Shown here piece by piece: positions 21,802 to 27,615 of a stretch of 35,090 nt of DNA (its first letter is position 1; each line of letters starts with the position of its first letter). The DNA lies in the IMG/VR virus record IMGVR_UViG_3300030688_000075, positions 1 to 35,090 of that record. The stretch is one strand, 5' to 3'. Origin of the DNA: a virus. Below the pieces are notes generated by a model. It was not told where the DNA came from and searched no databases. It was given only the letters and a program-made list of their open reading frames with translations. Both the position numbers and the translations under genes were made by a program.

Positions 21802-22869
21802 TCACGCAGCCTCTTCTTCGATTTCCGCGACGACCGGCGGCGTGTATCCTTTCGGGAGGAGCGCGAGAAGCTTGCTCCATTCGCCGGCCTTCTCTAGCCG
21901 ATCCGCGAGCGGGCCGGGATAGCTCTTGCCGCCTTCCCACTTCACGTAACCCGCGGAAGATTCGAGAACTTTCTCCTTCACGAGAAAGTCGATGGTCGAC
22001 CGGAACACGTTGAACTTGCCGGTGCCATCCGGCAGGAACTCGAAGCGCCAGCTAGCCGTCCGGAAGGGCCGCGCGACCTTATTCTTGTTGATCACCGCGC
22101 TTATCTGCATCCCGACGACCTCCTTGTCCGTCGAGGACTTGGTGATCTTCGAGGCGCTGAGCATGATGCGCTGCGAGAAATAGAACTTGGAGTTGTCGCC
22201 GCCGGCTGTCTTGCGATTGTCGCCGTAGAGAACCTTCAGATCGATGCGGATCTGGTTCAGGAAGATCATGCAGATGCCCAGATCATCCGCGGATTGAGCG
22301 AGCGCCGGGAAATGGGCTGACGTCGCTCGCGCGAGCGCGGTGTTGTCGTTCATGTTGCGGTCGCCGGCCTCTTTGTCCTTGCCGGTCTTAGCGTCGATGA
22401 GGGCCGACTGCGGCACCATCGCGGCCAGGCTGTCGAACACCCACACGATAGGCGCCTTGGCGTCGATCAGCTTGTTCTTGCGGATGTGGCGCGCGACCTC
22501 GACGGCGATCGTGATCGACTCCTCGAAGGTGCGCGGCTTGCGGTAGATGAACTTACCCGGTCGAATGTCCAGCCCGAGTTGCGGCGCCAGCTTCATCGAG
22601 AACGAACGCTCATGATCCATGAAGCCGGCGATGCCGCCCATGCGCTGCGCGTGAGCCATGATGGCCGTCGCGATCGCGGTCTTACCGGCCGAAGGAGGTC
22701 CGGCGATCTCTACCATGCGACCGCCCGCGATGCCGCCTTCCCAGAGGTTTGACAGAGCGTAGTCAAGCTCTGGATAGCCGGTCGACAAAAAGACCGTGAC
22801 GGTGGAAGGCTCGTCGTTCTCGCCAATGAGCGAGGCGATCGAGGCAGCAATGTCTTCAACGGATGCCAT
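21802..22869 (-). CDS. RecA/UvsX-type recombinase
   Basis: The 355-residue protein has a Walker A GPPSAGKT (residues 57-64), a Walker B-like VWVFDSLAAMVP, the L1/L2 region around ICMIFLNQIR and YGDNRKTAGGD, and the conserved INKNKVARPFR stretch. It polymerises on ssDNA and performs strand exchange. It sits just upstream of a UvsY-like protein's operon in the genome order, with the flap nuclease and the gp32-like protein close by, as in T4-like recombination sets. ATG at 22869 overlaps the upstream stop as TAATG. Confidence 0.93.
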   Translation of the reverse strand: MASVEDIAASIASLIGENDEPSTVTVFLSTGYPELDYALSNLWEGGIAGGRMVEIAGPPSAGKTAIATAIMAHAQRMGGIAGFMDHERSFSMKLAPQLGLDIRPGKFIYRKPRTFEESITIAVEVARHIRKNKLIDAKAPIVWVFDSLAAMVPQSALIDAKTGKDKEAGDRNMNDNTALARATSAHFPALAQSADDLGICMIFLNQIRIDLKVLYGDNRKTAGGDNSKFYFSQRIMLSASKITKSSTDKEVVGMQISAVINKNKVARPFRTASWRFEFLPDGTGKFNVFRSTIDFLVKEKVLESSAGYVKWEGGKSYPGPLADRLEKAGEWSKLLALLPKGYTPPVVAEIEEEAA

Positions 22870-23414
22870 TATTCCAAATCTCCTTTTTGATCTTTCTCAT
22901 CGAGAAAGCCGACCTTGGTCGCGTCATCGAGACGATTCACCATGAGCTTCTCCGTGGTGATCTCCTGATGCGTTACGGTTCCCGCCAACTCGAGGTTGGG
23001 CGAGGATTTTGCGATGCGGCCGGCGGGCTTCTTCCACTCGGCTTTCGCGGCTTCGAGCGTTTGCGTAGGCTTTGCGCTGGCGACCGCTGTATCGACCCTA
23101 GCGATAGCCGCGGGGCGCTCGTAGCTAGGTTGCGCGACCATTGTTCCGGCGCTCATGACAGGCTGACCGTTCGTTACGGGAGCGTCCCACGAGAACTCGC
23201 CGGCTGAGATCACGACGCGATCCTTGCGCGCCTGCTCCTCGATGTTGTTCGTGGTGCTCCGAATGAACCCGAAGACCTTTTCGAACTGATCCGCGGAGAT
23301 CGCGTGACCTTCTTTTTCGAGGAGCTTGAGTAGCTCGCCGAGACCCTTTCCGATCGTCGTCACCTGAGCGCCGATCGCGACCGAGCCTGTGAGACGTTTC
23401 ACACCGCGGGGCAT
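22869..23414 (-). CDS. Hypothetical protein between flap exonuclease and RecA genes
   Basis: I do not recognise this 181-residue protein. It has a basic start (MPRGVKRLTGS), a helical segment (IGKGLGELLKLLEKEG, QFEKVFGFIRSTTNNIEEQA) and a long low-complexity C-terminal half rich in A, P, T and charged residues. Both ends overlap the neighbouring genes as TAATG, so it is translated in step with the flap exonuclease and RecA. A TCAATATTGA match lies about 50 bases before its start, inside the upstream gene. Confidence 0.7.
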   Translation of the reverse strand: MPRGVKRLTGSVAIGAQVTTIGKGLGELLKLLEKEGHAISADQFEKVFGFIRSTTNNIEEQARKDRVVISAGEFSWDAPVTNGQPVMSAGTMVAQPSYERPAAIARVDTAVASAKPTQTLEAAKAEWKKPAGRIAKSSPNLELAGTVTHQEITTEKLMVNRLDDATKVGFLDEKDQKGDLE

Positions 23415-24397
23415 TAAGCTGTCACTCCTCTAAAGGGCGCCAGCCATTCGCTGCCGCCAGTCAATATTGATTGAAACATCCACTTACGGCAGAACGCTTC
23501 GAAGCCCGCCTCATCTAAGGAAGGTTTCGTTAATGTAAGACCGTTCGGAATAGGTATTGCCGATGAATTCAAATCCATCAGCTGCATGTTACGTCTATAT
23601 ATATCATGCTTCTGCTCGGATATAGCGAACTCCCTGAACTTAGCCGGGAGCTTCTCCGGGTCTATACTTTTATCCAGGAAACCATTGAAGAAGTTATTCA
23701 CCGATCCGTACTTGACGATGAACTCGACCGCTCCTTTCTCTCCGATGCCGCCGACACCCGTCACCGAGTCCGACTTATCACCTTGCAGAGACTTCACTTC
23801 GGCCCATTGATCTGGCCTGGTCAGACCGACCCACTCGCCCGACTTGCGCTCGAAGCCGATGCCAACCGACTCCGTGGACGGCGTCTTGGTGCCGAACGTG
23901 TTGAAGCCGATCCGGCGATTGTTGATCAGATCGACCCAGACCACGTTCTTGCCGACTAGCTGAATCCAGTCCTTGTCTCCCGACATAAGGACGATCCGCT
24001 TCTTGTCGGCGTAGCGTCGCACCGTAATAGCGGCCAGGTCGTCGGCTTCCATGTTGAGCGCGAACATGCGACGCACGCCCAGAAGATCCACCGCGTCGTT
24101 GATCATCTTCTTCTGGCTCTTGTAGGACTTCCGGATCTCCGCTTGCGCGATCTCGTTCTTGGTCACGGCCGGCTTGTTCCGATCGCCCTTGTAGTCGGCG
24201 TAGGCGTTATAGCGCCACGAGATACCGTCATTCAGAATGATGGGCGTCAGCATGGGATACTGAGCCACGCTCTCGCGCAGCCGGCGAATGAAGCCGAAGG
24301 CGCCCTGCGTGTCCTGATCGCCGACGCTAAGCCGCTTCATCGACGACGCCGCGAACCCCCAATTTGACGCATCTATCAGCATGAAACCCGCATTCAT
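23414..24397 (-). CDS. 5'-3' exonuclease / flap endonuclease (T4 RNase H-like)
   Basis: A 327-residue FEN-family nuclease. Visible motifs are an N-terminal LIDASNWGF metal strand, the helical gateway YADYKGDRNKP, the acidic pair EADDLAA, SGDKDW, and LQGDKSDSVTGVGGIGEKGA, the H3TH DNA-binding element. It removes RNA primers and 5' flaps during lagging-strand synthesis. ATG at 24397 overlaps the upstream stop; an alternative in-frame ATG five codons later is possible. It stands in one translationally coupled set with RecA. Confidence 0.92.
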   Translation of the reverse strand: MNAGFMLIDASNWGFAASSMKRLSVGDQDTQGAFGFIRRLRESVAQYPMLTPIILNDGISWRYNAYADYKGDRNKPAVTKNEIAQAEIRKSYKSQKKMINDAVDLLGVRRMFALNMEADDLAAITVRRYADKKRIVLMSGDKDWIQLVGKNVVWVDLINNRRIGFNTFGTKTPSTESVGIGFERKSGEWVGLTRPDQWAEVKSLQGDKSDSVTGVGGIGEKGAVEFIVKYGSVNNFFNGFLDKSIDPEKLPAKFREFAISEQKHDIYRRNMQLMDLNSSAIPIPNGLTLTKPSLDEAGFEAFCRKWMFQSILTGGSEWLAPFRGVTA

Positions 24398-24627
24398 AAT
24401 GCAGCCGCCGCGATGATCTCACGAGCTTCCATGACCAGCTTCCAGAGAGCCTCGGCGTCATCGAAGCAGTCGTCAGATGGCGTGTCCGCGATCACCTCAT
24501 CATCGGTGCATCCATCATAAGCGTATCGATAGCACTCGGCGTATTGCGCCTTCAGAACCTTCATGCGCTCCGGATCGTAGGGTGAATCGAGCGCGGCGAT
24601 GCGCGCGATGAAATCGATGGCGCTCAT
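24394..24627 (-). CDS. Hypothetical acidic protein, 77 residues
   Basis: I do not recognise this protein. It is acidic and helical (MSAIDFIARIAALDSPYD, TDDEVIADTPSDDCFDDAEALWKLV). The start at 24627 overlaps the upstream stop as ATGA, and the stop overlaps the start of the flap nuclease gene. The longer frame from 24657 was rejected because it lies in the upstream gene. Confidence 0.65.
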   Translation of the reverse strand: MSAIDFIARIAALDSPYDPERMKVLKAQYAECYRYAYDGCTDDEVIADTPSDDCFDDAEALWKLVMEAREIIAAAAL

Positions 24628-24845
24628 TTTAGAATCACCTTCGTCAGATCTTCCCAACCCATGACGCCGATCTTGGTCGTGTCGGTCGGAGCCTCATAGA
24701 TTCGCATCACCTGATAATCATCCAGCTCCGACTCGTAATTCGTGTGAAAGATTTCGGACGCCTCGATGATGCTGTTGGCGCAGACGAACTGGCTCTGATC
24801 TTCGCCGTTGTGATCCTCGGCACAGACATAGTACATGCGGCTCAT
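24624..24845 (-). CDS. Hypothetical protein, 73 residues
   Basis: I do not recognise this protein. A strand-rich start (MYYVCAEDHNGEDQSQF) and a helix (NSIIEASEIFHTNYES) are followed by YQVMRIYEAP, a pattern of a small alpha/beta fold. ATG at 24845 has AAAAGGAAG upstream. It begins the cluster that runs through the flap exonuclease and RecA. No promoter of the shared family is obvious in the 269-base gap before it; that gap holds three hairpins. Confidence 0.65.
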   Translation of the reverse strand: MSRMYYVCAEDHNGEDQSQFVCANSIIEASEIFHTNYESELDDYQVMRIYEAPTDTTKIGVMGWEDLTKVILK

Positions 24846-24991
24846 GATTTCTTCCTTTTCATTGTTGTACTGATGCGGGAGATCAAGACCTTCATGGAAA
24901 ACACCCTCGAGGAACCGCTTGGCTAATTAGGCCACGCATTCACGCACTTACCGGATCATCGCTATTGCAAACTCGCGAATGATTCAGAGGT

Positions 24992-25025
24992 CATTCTCGG
25001 CCCGAAGGGCTCCGAATGGAGAATG
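24992..25025. repeat. Hairpin 3 of the ssb trailer
   Basis: CATTCTC (24992-24998) pairs with GAGAATG (25019-25025), enclosing a smaller stem GCCC/GGGC (25000-25010). Together with the two next hairpins it fills most of the gap 24846-25114. Confidence 0.5.
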
Positions 25026-25039
25026 TTTTCGATGAAGGC

Positions 25040-25074
25040 GATGGGACGGCGCTTTAACTCTGCGCCGTCCCATC
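25040..25074 (-). terminator. 13-bp hairpin after the ssb gene
   Basis: GATGGGACGGCGC (25040-25052) pairs perfectly with 25062-25074 across 9 bases. It follows the ssb stop by about 40 bases. It lacks a T-run, so it may end transcription with help or protect the mRNA 3' end. Confidence 0.6.
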
Positions 25075-25077
25075 TAT

Positions 25078-25109
25078 ACTAGACCGCGTCCCGTTGGGGT
25101 CGATCTAGT
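25078..25109. repeat. Hairpin 1 of the ssb trailer
   Basis: ACTAGA (25078-25083) pairs with TCTAGT (25104-25109), with an inner CCC/GGG stem, a few bases after the ssb stop. Confidence 0.5.
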
Positions 25110-25114
25110 GTCTC

Positions 25115-26206
25115 TTAGATCGCGTCCAACTCGCTGAGAACGCTGTCGAGGTCGGCCGGGTCCATCGCGGCCCCAAACTGATCTTCAGCCTTCTCGACGA
25201 CCTTCTCGACGACGGCGACCTTGGCGGCAGCTTTCGCGGGAGCCTTCGCCGGAGCCTTCGCGCTGGCTTTCGCCGCGAGCTTGGCCGCGATCTGAGCTTC
25301 GAGAGCCTCTTCGGCCTCGAGTTCAGCCAATTGAGCCGCCATCATCTCGCGCTTCGTCAGGGTCTTGGTCTCGACGACCTCGACCTCCGGTTCGGCCGCG
25401 ATGACTTCGGCGACGGCCGCGGCGGCGGCTTCAACTTCCGCATCCGGAACGCTCGCCGATGGGCGCGTCAGAAGAGCCGTGTTGCGAACGGGCAACGCGC
25501 CGACCTTCAGACCCGAGACATTAACGCCGGTCAGATTGCCGATCGCCGTCAGCGCCTTACCTTCTTCTCCACGGAAGAACTCCGATTCGACCAGCGCGAA
25601 GAGATCGATCGCGCTATCGAGTGAAGCCTTCGACACCGGCTTGGCGCCGGGATGGGGAAGAACGACATACTTGGTTTCGAGACCGCGACCGGACTTCTCG
25701 ATCGTGAACTCGAAGCCTGTCTTGTGATCGAGAATGTAGCCGGAATCGTCGGCGTAGGTCTCGACCATACCCATGATCGTCCCGAAGGTCGTCGGGGTGA
25801 TCTCTAGCGCGACCGCGTTCTCGGAGGCGTCGCCGCCGCTCTTGATCACGACGTTCAGAAGGATGGTGGTCTTCGCCTTCCATTCCTTCATGAGCTTGAT
25901 GTCGTCGTCGGTGACGGCGCCCCTGATCGCCATCTCGATCGCTTTGTCCACCGCGCTCTCGACGCCGAAAACGATCATGGAGTTGCCGACGACGGCGACG
26001 GGCTTGCCGTTCGACTCGGTTTTGATCCAGTTCACGCCACATTCCTGCCAGAACTGGCCGGCGACGGCGATCGGGGATGTCGTGGGGGTCGTCAGGATTC
26101 GGAAGCGCGTCTTGCCTTCCTTGAGCTTGTAGATCTTCCCGCCGCCGCGAGAGAACTTATTCTTCGCGCCATGAATGAGCGCGAGCATTTCTGCTGACAT
26201 AGCCAT
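25115..26206 (-). CDS. Single-stranded DNA-binding protein, gp32-like
   Basis: The 363-residue protein opens with basic helix AKNKFSRGGGKIYKLKEGKTRFRIL, then an FWQECGVNWIK segment and an OB-fold-like core (WKAKTTILLNVVIKSGG, KTGFEFTIEKSGRGLETKYVV). This fits phage gp32-type binding proteins. After residue 240 comes an alanine/lysine-rich low-complexity linker with repeated AKAPAKAPAK, and an acidic C-terminal tip DPADLDSVLSELDAI that would recruit partners such as UvsY, RecA and polymerase. Its leader carries an 11-bp hairpin followed by an unstructured AAGTC-rich stretch, suggesting self-controlled translation as in T4 gene 32. The start lacks a strong ribosome binding site. Confidence 0.8.
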   Translation of the reverse strand: MAMSAEMLALIHGAKNKFSRGGGKIYKLKEGKTRFRILTTPTTSPIAVAGQFWQECGVNWIKTESNGKPVAVVGNSMIVFGVESAVDKAIEMAIRGAVTDDDIKLMKEWKAKTTILLNVVIKSGGDASENAVALEITPTTFGTIMGMVETYADDSGYILDHKTGFEFTIEKSGRGLETKYVVLPHPGAKPVSKASLDSAIDLFALVESEFFRGEEGKALTAIGNLTGVNVSGLKVGALPVRNTALLTRPSASVPDAEVEAAAAAVAEVIAAEPEVEVVETKTLTKREMMAAQLAELEAEEALEAQIAAKLAAKASAKAPAKAPAKAAAKVAVVEKVVEKAEDQFGAAMDPADLDSVLSELDAI

Positions 26207-26251
26207 GTGACTTGGTACTTTCTTGCTGTTGTGACTTTGGACTTTGAGACT

Positions 26252-26279
26252 AGCTGCATCGCGACTTAGCGATGCAGCT
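26252..26279 (-). promoter_or_regulatory. Leader hairpin of the ssDNA-binding protein gene
   Basis: AGCTGCATCGC (26252-26262) pairs perfectly with 26269-26279 across a 6-base loop. It lies just after the transcription start, 45-70 bases before the ATG. The intervening leader repeats AAGTC-like words (near 26211, 26231, 26240). Confidence 0.6.
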
Positions 26280-26286
26280 GTTTAGT

Positions 26287-26314
26287 ATTATAGCGAAAAC
26301 TTCGCGGGACTCGA
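26287..26314 (-). promoter_or_regulatory. Promoter of the ssDNA-binding protein gene
   Basis: TCGAGT (26309-26314), then CCCGCG, a 16-base spacer ending TCGC and TATAAT (26287-26292). Strong match to the shared family with a consensus -10, fitting a highly expressed gene. Confidence 0.75.
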
Positions 26315-26341
26315 GAGGTAAATCAACATGGACTTACGAAT

Positions 26342-26566
26342 TTAGTCGCGCGGAGTTCCATCTTGGTGTCGCGTCACCGCGACGTTGGCCCACATCGCAT
26401 TGGCGCGATGTGCCCGCAGCACGAACGTCTTGTCGGCGCCGGCGGGAAGTAGAGCGTCGAGCGCCTCGCTGTAGACCTTCGCCGCTTGTCGCAGTTCGGC
26501 CATCGTCGCGACCTGCTCGTCGGTCGGTTTTAGATATTCGAATGTTGAGGGGTGAAGGGTCATCAT
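26342..26566 (-). CDS. Acb2/Tad1-hairpin-domain-like protein (putative anti-defence)
   Basis: This 74-residue protein is two helices: FEYLKPTDEQVATMAELRQ/AAKVYSEALDALLPA and VLRAHRANAMWANVAVTR. The pattern (F-x-Y-x-x-P start, two helices, then MWAN-x-A) matches the small family annotated as Acb2/Tad1 hairpin domain. Its characterised members are cyclic-nucleotide sponges that disarm CBASS or Thoeris defence. Many members are uncharacterised, so function is inferred. ATG ATG at 26566 overlaps the upstream stop. It is last in the operon led by the UvsY-like gene. Confidence 0.6.
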   Translation of the reverse strand: MMTLHPSTFEYLKPTDEQVATMAELRQAAKVYSEALDALLPAGADKTFVLRAHRANAMWANVAVTRHQDGTPRD

Positions 26567-26838
26567 TCGTGCTTCTTCGCCTGACCGATCTGGTAGGGCA
26601 TCCATGTCGCGTGACGACCGCGTCCTTCGGTCGAGTCATCTTCGCCCAGAAGATCGACGGACGTGACTGGCACAGGGTTGCCGCCGGAATCGATGACCAT
26701 CAAATTCACCATTCGATCGCCCCAAACGTGAGCGATAAGAGCGGCGAGAGGCTGACCGGGACTGTGATAGAGACCGATGAAGCTATCGTCAGGATAGAAC
26801 CAGACGACACGACCGACCGTGGGGATGATGCGGGCCAT
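26563..26838 (-). CDS. Small beta-rich conserved phage protein, 91 residues
   Basis: The protein reads PTVGRVVWFYPDDSFIGLYH near the start and then LAALIAHVWGDRMVNLMVID, GNPVPVTSVDLL. It resembles a short SH3-like barrel common in phages of proteobacteria, often next to the Acb2/Tad1-like family. No function is known to me. The start at 26838 overlaps the upstream stop as TGATG; the upstream in-frame ATG at 26901 lies inside the membrane-protein gene. Confidence 0.65.
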   Translation of the reverse strand: MARIIPTVGRVVWFYPDDSFIGLYHSPGQPLAALIAHVWGDRMVNLMVIDSGGNPVPVTSVDLLGEDDSTEGRGRHATWMPYQIGQAKKHE

Positions 26839-27038
26839 CAGTTGAAGTACCCGAACCAAACGCCGAAGCCGTGAATGATGCCGATCGGGAAGATCACGCA
26901 TCCGAACGCCAATAGAACCCAGGCGCCCGCCTTAATACAGACGAGAACATGCGTGACCCAAGCGCAGAATGCCGCGGTCCATCCGACTATAAACAGACCG
27001 CTAGCCAGAATAACACCCAAAGACTCCAAATATTTCAA
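26838..27038 (-). CDS. Small membrane protein with two helices
   Basis: The 66-residue protein has two hydrophobic segments: VILASGLFIVGWTAAFCAWV and AGAWVLLAFGCVIFPIGIIH, joined by VLVCIK. It would be a two-pass inner-membrane protein of unknown role. It is translated between the UvsY-like protein (ATGA overlap) and the beta-rich protein. Confidence 0.7.
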   Translation of the reverse strand: MKYLESLGVILASGLFIVGWTAAFCAWVTHVLVCIKAGAWVLLAFGCVIFPIGIIHGFGVWFGYFN

Positions 27039-27550
27039 ACTACTTCTCCATTGCTACGCGCGACCATAGCGGCCACGCGATTCGCTGAACCCTTAAAGCT
27101 TTCGTCTACAGCCTCTCGGCGTCTGATCGATACCTCCCCATCCATTTCCTTACGCGCCATAGCGCCGTGCTGCACGAGCATGTCCTTGCGGTCCATGAAC
27201 CCCTTGACGGCGATCTTCGCGATCGCCTCGATCTGTCGCGCTTCGTTGAGCGCGCGACGGTATTGAATGACCGTCTTGTCGCCCTTGAGCTCCATCGCGA
27301 GCGAGGCTTCCGTCACCTTCTCGCCGGCGGCCGCGGCGATGTCGCGCATCTTTCGACACACCTTCGACTCGGCGATGTCCCGCAGCATGGCTACGTCATC
27401 GACCTGCTTTGACGCCTGCGCTTGCAGGACGCCGTAGTGAACCAATAAGCTCGACTGCTGAATCATCGCGTTGGTTAGATCTACCAGCGAGTAAGCCATG
27501 TCGCGCTTCAAGGCGGCGGCGTCGATGACGTTTACGACTTTATATGCCAT
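27035..27550 (-). CDS. UvsY-like recombination mediator (putative)
   Basis: A 171-residue helical protein with YGVLQAQASKQVDDVAMLRD, a mid segment KVCRKMRDIAAAAGEKVTEA, and a late RKDMLVQHGAMARKEM followed by a basic tail. The order of helices and the final R-K-x-x-L-x-x-x-G motif recall UvsY-type mediators, which help the recombinase displace the ssDNA-binding protein. Its genomic position, one operon away from the gp32-like gene and near RecA/UvsX, fits. The alternative is an unrelated helical protein. Start at 27550 lacks a strong ribosome binding site; a longer frame to 27574 overlaps the dyad. Confidence 0.6.
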   Translation of the reverse strand: MAYKVVNVIDAAALKRDMAYSLVDLTNAMIQQSSLLVHYGVLQAQASKQVDDVAMLRDIAESKVCRKMRDIAAAAGEKVTEASLAMELKGDKTVIQYRRALNEARQIEAIAKIAVKGFMDRKDMLVQHGAMARKEMDGEVSIRRREAVDESFKGSANRVAAMVARSNGEVV

Positions 27551-27570
27551 GTGCTGCGTCTTTCTGAACG

Positions 27571-27580
27571 TCAATTTTGA
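27571..27580. promoter_or_regulatory. TCAnnnnTGA operator-like dyad
   Basis: Core TCAATTTTGA, eight bases downstream of the -10 at 27588-27593. Member of the recurring dyad family. Confidence 0.6.
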
Positions 27581-27587
27581 TTTATCA

Positions 27588-27615
27588 TTTATAGCAAAAG
27601 CTGCGCGGATGTCAC
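27588..27615 (-). promoter_or_regulatory. Promoter of the UvsY-like operon
   Basis: GTGACA (27610-27615), then TCCGCG, a 16-base spacer ending TTGC and TATAAA (27588-27593). The -35 reaches the last base of dnaE. Confidence 0.65.

Noticed and set aside
23461-23470. TCAATATTGA inside the flap exonuclease gene
   Set aside because: Perfect core, but within coding sequence and without a promoter; it might serve the 22869-23414 gene, so kept only as a note.
24905-25030. Possible tRNA in the gap after ssb
   Set aside because: Stems are present, but no cloverleaf, no GTTCGAATC-type T-loop and no anticodon arm could be built.
26334-26639. 101-codon ORF overlapping the Acb2/Tad1-like gene
   Set aside because: Basic, motif-free frame that overlaps two better genes; the other frame carries the family pattern.
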